DNA of 64,000 nucleotides from Archilochus colubris (taxonomy: Eukaryota > Chordata > Aves > Apodiformes > Trochilidae): NCBI GenBank assembly GCA_023079485.1, contig CM041085.1, positions 33,837,121 through 33,901,120 on the forward strand, given 5' to 3'. This document shows positions 35,301-47,800 of the stretch, one piece after another. Numbering within the stretch: the first letter of the stretch is position 1; every line of letters begins with the position of its first letter. The translations under genes and the position numbers were made by a program. The notes beneath the pieces were generated by a model. That model was not told the DNA's origin and ran no database searches. It saw nothing but the letters and a program-made list of their open reading frames with translations.

Positions 35301-37537
35301 AAGTCAGAGAGTAATTCCTGAGCTCCCTTAACCCAGATCCATGCCTATCAATTACCAGTTTTAAAAGGAGAATGCAGAACAAGGTGAAACTGGCATGAGA
35401 AAAGAAGCTGACCTCAATCTCCGCCTCAGATTCCATGGGGGAGTGAAGATGTCCTCCCCTTCCCTGAAGCACTGGGAGCACAGATAGAGACAAGAGGAGG
35501 AAGGAAGAGGTGTGAAAGTGTTCCTTCCACCCATTTGCCAGGAAGGGAGTGCATGCTCACAGGTAGGGATGGCTGCAGTCACACCTGATTGCTGAAACAT
35601 GCCTGCCCACTGCCTTGTAAAGAAAATAGAACCCACTGGTGAATCAGTTAGCAATTCTTCAGAGATCTGCCTGAGTTTTAAAGAAAATATGACAACCATT
35701 TTTAGGCCTGAATGCCTTACAACATTTGATAAATGTCTTTTATAATCAAGAGTTGAAGCAGAAAGTAAAATTCACCCATTTGCCAAAGGGTAGTGCAAAA
35801 GCAAAGTGCCATTTAGTTTCTCAAAATAAGCTGGAGACCTACGGTTTCATGCTGGCCCTTCCCAATAGGATGAGCTTCAGATTCCTTCAAGTGGAAAATA
35901 ATCACCTTAAAAATGAATACTATATAATAAAGGAAAAAAGAGAAGTTTCTCGACTTGGTGAAATAAATAAAAACCCCAGCTAGTATTACTGAGATAAATG
36001 TCTGCAGAGAGTTAGAAAGAGAGGCAGCATATTTCTGCAGCATCACAGCCAAAAAATTGAACAAGTTAACTTGGAAGACATTCTGTGTTCCAAGCAGAAA
36101 GAGCCCTGTATATTTAAAAAAGTAAAACAGCCTTGACATGTTAAACTCCTTTGGAATGTAATTTAATATTTCTTCAGTAATTCCAGGAGAAATAAAAGAT
36201 TTCTTTTAAATTCTCTTTTTAAATACTATCTAGCTATTTACATGATGGCTGCTTAAACAGGAACCAGATATAATGCTGGAATGCTTCTGAGTGGCTTTTG
36301 ATCTTGAATGCTGCCAGTCCTTAGAACAACTTTGTCCTTGCTCTTGTCCTCATATGCTCATTTCTATGAAATAAAAATGTCACTGCTCTGAAGTAGTAAT
36401 ATCTTACATCAATTTAGGACTAGCATAAAGGATTGTTCCACAAGGTGTCAGGTTGACAAAGGATCATAGGACAGCAAAAATCAATCAATGAAACACAGCA
36501 GTAGCAGGTCCTTCCTACTGACTTGAAGTTAAATGCTAATGGCTTATGTCTTCATTATTGTCTTTTCATGTATATATGCATATATAAATATGTATATGCA
36601 TACTCATTTGAGGAAGCTTTTTGTGTTAGGCCCACAGCTTGAAAGGTGCTATTTAGTGTGTTTGGCAGACTCTTCGTCTGCATGGTGTCATCTATTTAAT
36701 TAGCCATATTTTGAGGGATTGCTGTTGGTTCTAGTTTGCTTTTATTGACTATATTTTCAAATAATTATTTTGAGCACAGCTCTGAAGTTTTTATAGAAAT
36801 ACCCAAAGCCTATAAATAATAGATCTTTCGCTTGATTCCAAACAGTAGCACATTATTCAGAAAGGTCTTACATGTTTCTTTAAAGCTTAGGAGAAATCTC
36901 CTAGGAAACTAACTTTTCAGAAATCTGTGAAAGTATTAATTGATGAGTGCATAGGTCCCTGTTATGACACCCTACAGAAGGACCTACTTCTAAGCTCTGC
37001 TGCAGAATCAGAACCCCTTGCTACAACATGGAGCTACCACAGCACTTAACTGCACAAAACAGAAGAGGAAATAAAACAGCTACCTCAAAAGAAACCTGAG
37101 AGTCTCAGAGCTAAGCTGTAGCTGCATAATTTTTTTGTAGCAATTTTGTAGCAATGTGGGTTTACAGAGATGAAAAGCTGTGTGGTAATTTCTAAACCAT
37201 GTCCAGACAATTAAAAAAGGGGTCTAAGTGGACTAGAGACAAAACACAAGACAAGTCAGCAATTTCCAAGTTTCTCACATTACTTTTAAAACTACCATGG
37301 ATCTGTTACAGGACCAAATACCAGCAGAACAAAACTAAATGTATAAAAGGATACATGTAAGATGACCTCCTTTTATCACAAACCTGCAGCTTCTTCTGCT
37401 TATCCTAAGCAGTGAAGTGTCTGTACTAATGTACTTTTTAAGTTTATTAATTTGCAAATAAAACAAAAGAGAGGACAGTAAAAAACTAAATCTAAAACAT
37501 ATAGGAAGTGTCATATGGAGTCAATCATAAATCATAA
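32391..37537. other. Unique non-coding sequence
   Basis: About 5 kb without a recognisable gene or interspersed repeat. It holds an A/G-rich patch at 33470-33512, a T run at 34646-34658 and a TATATGCATA-rich patch at 36568-36605. The longest frames, 122 codons (35125-35493 -) and 112 codons (35361-35699 -), overlap each other and are unrecognised. Confidence 0.55.
33470..33512. repeat. A/G-rich low-complexity tract
   Basis: Long A runs are broken by single and paired G residues, ending in GGAGAGAGA. Confidence 0.88.
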
Positions 37538-38062
37538 TTTACCTGGAGTATTGTGTCCAGTTCTGGAGTTACCAGCAAAAAAGCACACAGAGCTCCTGGG
37601 ACGTGTCCAGAGGAGAGGCACTAAAATGATCAAAGGGCTGGAGCACCTCCCCTATGAAGACAGACTGAAGAAGTTTGGGTTGCTCATCCTGGAGAAGGGG
37701 AGGCTCTGGGGTGACCTTAGAACAACCTTTCAATATCTGAAGGGGGCCTACAAGAAAACTGGGGCAGGGCTTTTTGCATGGGTGTGTAGTGAGAGGACAA
37801 GGGGAAATGGTTTCAAATTTGAAGAAGGGAGATTAAGGTTAGACATTAGAAAAAATGTATTTCATCTGAGAGTGGTGAGACACTGACACAGGGTGCCCAA
37901 GGAAGTTGTGGCTGCTCCCTCCCTGGAAGTGTTCAGGGTCAGGTTGGATGGGGCTTGGAGCAACCTGGTCTGGTGGGAGGTTTCCCTGTCCATGCAGGAA
38001 GGTTTGGATGTAGATGATCTTTAATAGCCCTTCAAACCCCAGCCATTCAATGATTCTATGAT
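37538..38062 (+). mobile_element. CR1 LINE, ~0.52 kb 3' end
   Basis: A plus-strand CR1 copy starting at a word close to ACCTGGAGTATTGTGTCCAG, inside the C-terminal part of ORF2, and ending with the octamer tail TGATTCTATGAT at 38062. The frame 37515-37886 encodes a CR1 ORF2 C-terminus containing KMIKGLEHLPYEDRLKKFGL and SERTRGNG-type segments and is interrupted by a stop at 37884-37886. After the stop, homology continues (LDGAWSNLVWWEV-like) into the 3' UTR. It belongs to the same general CR1 type as the copy at 4554-4917 but lies in the opposite orientation. It is truncated and inactive. Confidence 0.94.
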
Positions 38063-39142
38063 AATTTTAATTGCAATTTAGAAGATAATAGCTTTACTGC
38101 TATAAATTACACTGGTCAATTATGTATAGTATCTGGTAGGATTATATAGAGCCACAACCATATAATTATAAAGCAGTCCATGAGCCTTCTTATACTTTAT
38201 AGCTCAAAAATGAAATCCACAAATCATGCTTATTTCAAATGTATCTGAACATCTTTAGTCCTAAAGTAAGGGCTGCAATTAGTATAAGCTTTATTTTTAG
38301 ATTTTTTTATATTTTCTGGTGCCTTCCTTATTAGAAACACCACAAGAATAGCCTTTTTCATGCTGTGTCTTGACATAACATTTTGCCTAGTCTGTCTGGT
38401 AACAGGAATCTGAAAATGGAAAATAAAATGGAGGTGGTGGTATCTGTTTGCAAACAGTGTGTGTGATTCAAGTTAGTTCCTTTGTTTCTGAACCTACTTT
38501 GCTAACTACATCACTGTCTAGACATCCAGTGAATGGAAACCCAGTTTTCCAAGTTTTGTTTGCACATTTTAGAAGTACAAACATTTTTATCTGGCGTGGA
38601 TCTATCATTGGGTACAGTGGCTATAAGCACAGCCAAATGTTCTGTACACGCACAGGGAGCACAGACCCAGAGACACATGCAAAAAGTCTGCTTTAGAAAT
38701 ATTCACAGCTGTAAAATAAAAGGACTGGCAAATGCCAAGAAATGTCTGCCATGGCTGGTTGACTATGCCAGAGCCTGGTGTTTCATAATTTGATGCCAAT
38801 ATTCTAGGGAGGCAAAGCTCCTTTTTCTGTTCCCTGACTCAGCAAGCTGTGTGCTACTTTCAGAAACAGGATAGGCAGGAGTCCATAGGTTTGATGAAGT
38901 TAGTTTATTAATAGGAGAAAAGTCACCTTGAAAAAGTCTGTGGAAGAACTCATTGTCTTACAGCTGGACAAGCTGCTGACAATTTTTCCTAAACATGTCA
39001 TGCTCCAAGTATAGTCTCACAGATAATGCTTCAGTACTTGAAATGAAAGTCAGTACAAGACACTTTAAGGACAGCAACCGTTCTGCCAGAGCCAGTGACT
39101 ACAGGCAGTCTTACTGAACACAGAACCTAGTAGAAAAAAGAC

Positions 39143-39163
39143 TTTTTTTTTTTTTTTTTTTTT
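39143..39163. repeat. Poly-T run of 21
   Basis: Twenty-one consecutive T residues. No retrocopy is recognisable next to it. Confidence 0.95.
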
Positions 39164-40237
39164 CTTACAAGACCATTTTCTGAAAGATTTTCCATGGTGG
39201 ACTGTATATACAACTCCTGCTCCTAAGAATAAGCTTAAGTATCTCTCCCTTAATCTTTTAGAACACAATGCAAAATTGAAATAAGGTCTAGGGCAAAATC
39301 ATTCTTATGAAAGAATGATCAGTCTGCCAAGCACAGAAATCAGGTGGTTTCTCATGACTTGTTACGTATTCCCTATTAGAGAAGCACTCCTCAAGTTGCT
39401 CTTATGGAACACCGCCATCCCTTTGCAGTCTTTTATTTCTCTGAGGTTTTTAATTGTTTTATTTTGTCCTGTTTTGTTCCACTTGTCCACCATTTCCTTT
39501 AGTAAAATGATGCACAGTCTTTTGAACTTCACTCAGGATTCTAACTGTGCATGCTGTGGCATTACAAAAAGCCTAGTGTTCTGTACATCTTTAATAATAA
39601 TTGTGTTTATACCAGTGTTTCCCTCAGAATGCAACCTAAGATGCAGTCCCCAGAGAAAGACAGTCCTCATTGAACCCTGTGAAAGAGTTCCAGCAATACG
39701 TGACATCACATAAATATTGTCTTGCTCTTTCCTTGGAGCTTGGAAAAAAATACATATACATGTGGGAACACAGCTACAGGTAAGTCTAACACATTTCAGA
39801 AGTGCTGACATCTCTCAGCAGAACTTCAGCTTTCAGCAGAGGCACGATCAGCAGGCTTCTGGAGCAAATGCTGCATTTCAACCTGTGCAGATTCAGCTGA
39901 GACCCTAAAAGTGCATGAAATAAAATGCTGAGGTCCAAAGGAAGGTGCCTTACAAAACAAAAGAAAAAGGGGGAGGCTTGACTTTGATGTTGCCTCTCAT
40001 CCTGCTGGAATATTACCACACTGCAGCTTGGATGAAGCAGAACCACTCTCCTCACTCGTATTTTGTTCTCACTCAGCTAACAATGACACTAATTCTGAGA
40101 AGACTCTTGTCAGATGGAGCTATTAATACACTGTATATTTAAGTACTGGTTTGAATCCAAGAACAGCTTTTGACTCTCTTTAACAGACACTTCCTGTCAT
40201 GTATAGTATCTCATACAGCAAGAGATACTAGCTGGCC

Positions 40238-40254
40238 ATAATAATAATAATAAT
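40238..40254. repeat. Short (ATA)n run
   Basis: About five ATA units. Confidence 0.85.
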
Positions 40255-40511
40255 GCACACATGTTGCCTTAGCAAGAAAAGCTCACATAAAATAAGCTAA
40301 ATAAAAATGCTGAGCTTACAGTAAGATAACAGGAGTAATTATTAATTACAGTATGCTAATTGAATATTAGGCCCAAACTATGCAAAAAAAATTGCCTTTA
40401 TTACTGGAAAAAATATAATTTAATCATACAAACGTGCTACATAAAATAAAGTCATAAATATTAGGAAAAGGAAAAAAAAGAAAACTCGCCTTGGGGAAAA
40501 AACATACAAAT

Positions 40512-41445
40512 GATTTCACAAAATCACTTAGCTTGGAAAAGAGCTTGAAGACCATGGAGTTCAACCATTAACAGAACTCTTCTCAGTACAGTGCTAAACC
40601 ATTTTCCAAAGCAGCAAATCTAAATATCTTTAAAACATCTTCAGAGATGGTGACTCAATCCCCTTCCTGGGCAGTCTGTTCCAGTGTTTAATTACCCTTT
40701 CACTGAAGAAATTTCTTCTGATATCCAATCTAAAACTCCTCTAGTGCAACTTGAGACCATTTCCTCTCATCCCCTCACCTCCCTGCAGCCTTCTTCCAGG
40801 TACTTTCAGAGAGCAATAAGGTCTCCCCTCATCCTCCTTTTCATCAGACTAAAAAACCCCAGTTCCCTCAGCTGCTCCTCATAAGACTTGTTCTCCAGAC
40901 TCTTCACCAGCTTGGTTGCTCTTCTCTGAACTTGCTCCAGTAACTCAATGTCTTTCGTGTAGCGAGGGGCCCAAAACTGAACACAGAACTCAAGTTACAG
41001 ACACACCAATGTTGAATACAAAGGGGCAATCACTTCCCTTGTCCTTCTGGCCACACTATTCCTGATACAAGCCAGGACACCACTGGCCTTCTTGGCAACC
41101 TGGACATACTGCTGGATCATATTCAGTTGGGTGTTGATCAATACCCCCATGTCCTTTTTCTCTGGGCAATTTTCCAGCCACTCTTCCCCAAGCTTGTAAC
41201 AATGCATGAGGTTGTTGTGATGCAAGGGAAGGACCTGACACTTGGTCTTGTTGAACCTCAAACACCTGGCCTTGGCCCATTGCTCCAGCCTGCCCAGGTT
41301 CCTTTGCAGAGCTCTCCTGGCCTAAGATCAACACTTCCACCCAGAAGTTGTACTCAATCCCTTCGTCCAGATCATTGATAAAAATATTAAACAAAACTGG
41401 CCCCAGCACTGACCCCTGAGGAACACTGCTTGTGACCAGCCACCA
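40512..41445 (-). mobile_element. CR1 LINE, ~0.93 kb, RT region with catalytic segment deleted
   Basis: A minus-strand CR1 copy of an older type. Its 3' end lies near 40512 and has lost clear octamers. On the minus strand, a frame at 41056-41553 reads [20 protein letters not shown], a conserved reverse transcriptase block, followed by [15 protein letters not shown]. The next family segment, which carries the catalytic FADD motif, is missing: the sequence passes within about 30 residues to the region of the LNQWAKAKCLRFN type. A second frame, 40995-41261, reads [19 protein letters not shown] and [20 protein letters not shown], again CR1 ORF2. The element is truncated 5', deleted internally and frameshifted. 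Confidence 0.93.
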
Positions 41446-41649
41446 GGTGTTGAATGTAGGATTACTGCTTCTATTTATCGCACAAGATGGAAGTTTTCTT
41501 GAAGAAATACAGATTACTAATTTTTTTGTCATCATCTGGTATGCAGTATGCAAGAAGTAAGCATTTGGAATAATTAAGAAAAATCACATGCTTTTATGTC
41601 ACAACACTTCTATAGAATGCATACCGGTGATTTGGAATCCAGTATCTTT
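41446..41649. other. Unique flank between CR1 and MIR-like remnant
   Basis: No feature is recognisable. The exact CR1 5' breakpoint may lie up to about 20 bases into this stretch. Confidence 0.5.
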
Positions 41650-41790
41650 TTTCTTCCTCTTTACAGAAGAATCAAGGCTGGTGAAATGCAAGGGAATCAT
41701 GCAGGGTTAGAGCAAGGGTTTTTAACAGATTTGCAATTCGAATTTCGGGAGTACTGTTCAATGCTCTAGTCCTGTTTTCCACCAAATAAA
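41650..41790 (-). mobile_element. Ancient MIR-like (tRNA-SINE) remnant
   Basis: CTTTACAGAAGAATCAAGGC, then a GGGTTAGAGCAAGGG word, AATTCGAATTTCGGGAGTAC and AATGCTCTAGTCC follow the order of a MIR-type SINE in reverse orientation (TTTACAGATGAGG ... GGATTCGAACCCAGGAGTC ... GCTCTAACCAC). The AATTCGAATTTCGG word would be the tRNA-derived B-box region. High divergence fits a very old insertion. The ends are approximate. Confidence 0.45.
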
Positions 41791-44641
41791 TAATGTAAGT
41801 AACTTTTGAACATTTAATCCTATCCCAAACAACCCACAAATTCCCAGCAAATTCTGAAACCCTGTTCTTACTTTAGTTTGTAATGGGTGCAAATTGCAAG
41901 GCTCTGAAGGTTAGAGATTTAAAATACTGTAGAAATTTTTCTCATATACCTCTAGAGAAAACTAGAATTTTGCTTTAATTTTGAACTTTGTTCCTCTAGC
42001 AGATACTGACAGAATTCTTTTGAATGAGCAAAAGATTTTTCTCGTTATATAAGTAAAAAAATAAATAAAATATCCTGTTTTGCTTATCACCTTGAAGTTC
42101 TTCATGGAGCTTCCTACCATAACAGTGAAACACTTAAAGACTGCTCAATTTGCTTCAAACTAGGCCCCTTAACAGTGGAGAGACATGGAGAAAGATTTAT
42201 TACGGAGAGAAAAGACTTCACTCTGAACTTTAATATAGTACTGCTTCCCTTGCTTCAGGAGTTCAGTCTTAAATGTTAGAAACTGACTTTCTGATTTAAC
42301 AGCATTTTTCTGTCTTTGTTTAAAAGCTGCCTTTGGTAGGGTACTCTAAGGACAAGTCACTTGTTTTAAATCATGGCTTAGATCATCATACAAGGACCTT
42401 CCACTGAATGTTTTTCTTGCACTGAGCACTCTATATGGAGAGTACATACTCAAACAATTGCTTAAAATGGCAGATTTATTTTTATACCCAAATGAAGGAT
42501 GCCAGTAACTAATTACGTCTGATTTTGGAGAGGTGCTCAATAAAATGTATTAAGAGATAACTTCTGAGGATGCCAAGCACAGAACTATTCAAAGCCTGTG
42601 CTGATGGTGCAGCACAAAACGATGTGATAGCAGAATGTGCTCAAGCCAAGTCTGTAGAGGGAGTGCTGTGAGCTAACAGCAGAAAACTGAAATCACACCA
42701 TATTCACAAGGCATGTTAGCTGTTAAATAAAGGCATTATATCCAACATCTCCCATCTGGACATCTGAATTCTGGGCATAAAACGTGCACTTTATATAGCA
42801 CATTGCACGTGGTTACCTAGGACTGTCATAGGGCTTTTTCATTCAATAACAATAATAACTCCAGCAATAGCTTGAAAAAGAAGGGTTTCATCTGCTACTA
42901 TCTTTGAGACTGTTTATTTTTGCAAAAACAGCTGTCTTCTTTTCTCTTCACCTTCCCCTACCAGTCAGCGTGTCTTTCATATTCCCTTCAATCTTGGCTT
43001 CTAACTCACTAACTCATCGCTCTGTTTCCCTGAAAAACTCCAACATCTTGCTCTTTTTCTTCTTATTGTGCCTTGAGTGCTGTAGAGACTTTGCTCCTTA
43101 TCCTTTTTCCCTCAACATGTCTTTTGGATGGTTGCTGGCAGATCACTGATGCCATTTTCTTCCTCCTTTGCAAGGTGGGCAGAAACAAACTAGAACTATT
43201 CCCAGATGTCATGTATGGGCTTCAAGTGACTTCTTTGCAATCCAGCGCTTAGAAGCAACTAAAACTATCAGTTGAAGAGCCACTGACCCCATGAATCACC
43301 AAATAAATAAAGCCTTGAGTGTTTAAGAATAGGGAAAACACTGTAATTTTTTTTACTTCCATAGTTTATACTGGTGTAGACAACAATCTGGGACAACAGA
43401 AAGTGTTTTTTTCTATAGGTTCTCCTAATTTGAGAAGTTGGGACTATATGGTTTTCAGCTCCTCTTTCTGCTCTAGTCACCAGCTCTGTCTTTATTGTAG
43501 CTTGTTGTCTCTCTTGCTAAGTGTTTAAGCCCAGGCAGAGTAAAGGTTTTTTATCCATAGGGAGAAATAGCAGAAAATCTGGAGCAGCTAAAGTGCTACT
43601 GTGTCCTTGTACTCTCTGTCAGAGGGAGACAGCATTTGCCAACTGTAATTGCTCAGGACTCAGGGGAAAATGTGCTGGCTCCAGTAACTGGGGTACCATT
43701 TGTAGAATAATTAGCTTTCTCTCCCCTGTAACATCTCACAAAGTTAGTCTTGGCAATGGCCTTCTTATCTTATGTGCTTTTGTGTAGATCTGTTTTGGTT
43801 TAATGTCCTGCAAATTACATGATTCAAATACAATTGCCACTACTCTCCTTGTACTGAGTTATGCTAATAAAAATATCCCCTTGGTTTTCTAGTGCTTTCT
43901 TCAAGATATGAAATAGAAATTAAATCTCTAGCACTTGCTGAAGATAAAAGCTTTCTGCTGGTGTCAGTGGGAAATCTGCAACGGGACTGTAAAAAATAAA
44001 GTACTTTGGTATAGCAGCGTATTGGCTTCCCACAATATTCTGTTTACTCATCTCTAATAATGAAACTCAGACCGACAACAAGAGTCAAAATCCTAGTTGT
44101 ATGCAGAAATATTATTTTAAAGAGAGAAATTAAGAGAACTGAACACTAAGATGGAAAATTTCATACTTATTTTTGATATTTAAAAAATCTTTTAATTAAT
44201 ATTTTAATAAAGTTTTCAGTAACACAAGAAATGAAAAACTATTCACAGTTAAGCTGGTTCTGAGTATCAGAATGCAAAAAGAAGGAATCAAACTAATCAT
44301 GCAGATACATTCAGGACTAGGCTGCAAAGAATCTAATTAACTTCCAGTTCTTCAAATACAATTCTCCTCTGGGACTCCCCAGTGTGATTCCTATGTCTAT
44401 GAAAATTCAAATCTAAAGTTCAAATCCTAAACAGGGGTAAGTATGTGCATCTGCAATAAGGACATCCCTCTTGATCTGATAAATGATCATCAGATATTGT
44501 ATCTTCTTCCCCAAAGTAAGAAATAGATATAAACCCACTATTATTCATTATTTTGCCAAATATTTTGAAGAATTTCTCGTTTAAGCTAACACTTATAATA
44601 AAATCCCATAATGATTTGCTCTTATTTAAAAGAAGGGCATG
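41791..44641. other. Unique non-coding sequence
   Basis: No gene or repeat recognised. Frames of 64-88 codons on both strands show no known domain. Confidence 0.55.
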
Positions 44642-44703
44642 ATCATAGAATCATAGAATTGGCTGGGTTGGAAGGGACCTCAGAGATCATCGAGTCCAAC
44701 CCT
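44642..44703 (-). mobile_element. Minimal CR1 3' tail (~62 bp)
   Basis: Only the last ~62 bases of a CR1 element are present, in reverse orientation: the paired octamer tail (ATCATAGAATCATAGAATTG) is followed by GGTTGGAAGGGACCTCAGAG and GATCATCGAGTCCAACCC. The sequence matches the family closely, so the copy is not very old, yet it is 5'-truncated almost to the tip. It is followed by a G/A-rich stretch and TGATATGA-type repeats. Confidence 0.92.
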
Positions 44704-44771
44704 TTGTTTCTATGGGCAGAGAGAGAGGGAAGGGGGAGTATAAAGAAAAGACAAGACAAAAATAAAATAAA

Positions 44772-44812
44772 AATGATATGATATGACAAATGATATGATG
44801 TGACAAACTGGC
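44772..44812. repeat. Imperfect tandem repeat of GATATGATATGACAAAT type
   Basis: GATATGATATGACAAAT is followed at once by GATATGATGTGACAAA, an imperfect 17-bp duplication with a smaller GATAT period inside. Confidence 0.8.
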
Positions 44813-47800
44813 TCACATGATATAAAAGGAGTCTTTTGCTTCATTTGCCTGGAATGTCCCATTTCTCAGTTGTGTCTAAGAAAAAACAAATGTTCCTGAG
44901 GGAAACCAAAGGCACAGCTATAGGAGGTTTATTGAAACTTTCATACATTCAAAATGTACAAAAATGTGATAATTTGGTTTTTCGGTTTTTTTGGAGGGAG
45001 GGTTCCTAGTAATCACCTAGTAGTATCTATTTTGTTTTAACCAATGCCATAATTTAAATAACACAATAAAATTTCATTGAAACACTGAGCATTTTGAAAC
45101 ACTTCATTGGAACACTTTCTACTTTCCAACAGTATTCTTCCTGAGTATGTCTGCATCTCTATAGCTCCCTTACAGAGGATTTTTATAGTGTGTGAAGTGA
45201 TAGTGAAGTGATGTGTGAAGTGATTTTATAGTGTATAGAAGTAATTGAAATGACTGATCTGAGGCATTACTAATGTATGTGAGATAGCAAAATTAGCCAA
45301 GTGCACAGTTTTGCGCTGTGCTATTATGTTTTCACAGAAAAATATGTAACTATGTACATCACATGTGAACTAATCAAATATCTCTTTGTTTCTTGTTTTC
45401 CTAGAAGACTAAGTGGTGCATTAATATTTTCTTAAAAACTTCTCCCCTTTTTTTATCTGTTGACCTGATAGTAATGTAACTATCAGAGGATGTAAAATTA
45501 ATTCCTTTCTTGAAGCATGACCTTTTCCCCTAGGAAGCCCAAGGAAAGTTATTATCAGTAGATCGTTTGGCAATAAATATCCAAGAACACATATTTGGCT
45601 ATGTACCACAGCCTGATGCTCCTCAATGACTGCATAAGGCAAGCTCTTAATGAGTACACAAATCTTTTCACTCACCTCAAATCACCAGTTATCTCATTTC
45701 AGTCTCTCTTGTTTTTGTCTGAACAGTCACTGTCATCAAAACATTTTAAAATGCACATCTTTGACCGTATTGCCTGCTGAGATTACTGCATTTCTTTCCT
45801 CGGTCAAAGCAGTGTCTTGAATTTTTATGACAAGAAATAAAGCAAAGCAATTCAGAAAGCCAAATTATTTGTAGCAAAACATGTACAAGTCCTTAGGAAA
45901 AATTTGACTGGAGATCTGAAAGGTTACGAGCAACTGACCTGTTGTGTGCACTAATGATATGCATGGAGACTTTGGCATATATAGTCACAGACTAATCCAA
46001 GTGCCACAGAACAAAAGACCACACAGAAAATTTTTGCCACAGGTAGGAGCTGACAAGAAGATTGTGTTGACTAGCACATCTCATAGGCTTTGTAAAAGGA
46101 GAACTCTCTTATTGCTGTGGTACTTCATTCAGATATAAAACTGAAATCCTAAGTGCAAATCTTCATATGTGACAATCCCCTAGTTGTCTTTGTTGTATTT
46201 TTGCTCCCTATGAGTGGGGCAATTTACAAACCTCAGGAGAGAACAGAATTTTAAATATTCATATCTGATTATTTTGTTCACTTTCTGACATCTCAGCATG
46301 ACATAGGAAACGTTATCAGTAGAAGATAGTGGCAAAAATACTAGCTACGTTTTTTTCCTCTGAGAAATACGCACAGCATTATATGTGGAATGAGTGATTT
46401 ATGGTACTAAAAAAGAGAAAAGGGGCAAACAATATTTTACCCCTGACTCTCACAGAACATTAAATTCACAGACAAAACACGCACACAAAAGATGAACAGG
46501 GTTCAGATATCAAAGCATGCAAATTCATGCCCTCATTCTCTTTAAATAAAGAAAGCTAAGTCATTATTAATAAACCTATCTGATTGCTGACCACAACTGT
46601 TGAAATTTGTACACTGTATGTAAATTGCTAGTGGGAGCCTAGGCATACAGCAGTTCAGAAACAGAAATCACATTGAGAATTTACAGGACAAACTCTTGTA
46701 ACACACCTTACCAGAACACTGCTGTTGTGCTACCACAGCATGTCTGCTCTTTTACTTTACACTGAGCAGGATATATAATGTAAATACTTGAAATTCATCG
46801 ATCCAGGGCCATGAGAAGCTGCTGTAGAAGGGGATCCATTTGAATGACTCGTAAGAAAATAAGACTGTCATAATAAATTCTGATAGTCTTTTCCACGAAT
46901 TAACCCCTAGGCATTTACCAACAGTAATGAATTAGACATCCAGATAAGATACTGCTTTCTTCATTTCAGAAAGTTTAATGCACAGGAAGCTTAAGACTTT
47001 CCTTCTTCAGTAATATGAGTCCTTGATATCCAAATTTCCATGTTGGGTACCACAAGCTGTGTTGCCTGACCAATGAGCTCTTACGTTAGTTTGCAAACTA
47101 CCCCAATTTCACAGAGTTCTATCTACGCTGTGGTTATGTTTAAACCTTCAGCTACACTGGTCTAGCTGGACAAGTTTTGCAATAAAACATTTCTACCATG
47201 ATTTCCTTCCCTATCCCTGTCAGATATCTTTTAGCTAAAAAATGAATGCAAATGACTGAGTCTAGGAGAACAAACATGACAGAAAACACTAGTTTCTCAA
47301 TCAGTGCTAAGAAATCTTCGCTCATTTGTATCCCCACCATAAAGAAACCATTTATTTGGGAGACAGGTAACTAAATCTTCTTAAGACAAGATGGGAGAAA
47401 TTGGAAACCAACATCCTTGAGGCTGCAGAGGACAAAACAGTATCCAGCATCTTTCACGAAATTCTGATGCTGTGGTTTCAGTAGAAAACTGGGGGTTTTT
47501 TTGTGATGTGTGTGCAAGCTAACAGAAAGCATGTGAACCATGGCTTCAGATGTCTTTTCCAGTTTAGATAAAAGACAACATGAAGGAGGTGGCCACTGAC
47601 ACCAGACAGTGCAAGTAGTCATAGCTTCTTCTGCCAAGTATTATAGTGAAGATGCTGCACTAAGGGGTACACACCATTCACTAACTCCAGAGCAGAATGG
47701 AGTTCACTCCCAGAGGAGCTTACATGTAGAATGAGATATGGACCTTGTTTATTACTTTTGTTTTTTAAAGATGTTGGTTTTGTTGGAATTTTTTGTTGTT

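Larger units (their letters stand above)
38063..40511. other. Unique non-coding sequence
   Basis: No gene recognised. It contains a 21-base T run (39143-39163) and ATA units at 40238-40254. The 132-codon plus frame at 39315-39713 overlaps a 92-codon minus frame, and neither is recognisable. Confidence 0.55.

Noticed and set aside
39143..39163. T run as the reverse poly(A) tail of a retrocopied gene
   Set aside because: No gene-like sequence or target-site duplication is recognised beside it.
44405..44430. GTTCAAATCC as a tRNA B box
   Set aside because: No matching A box or cloverleaf arms are found at the right distance.
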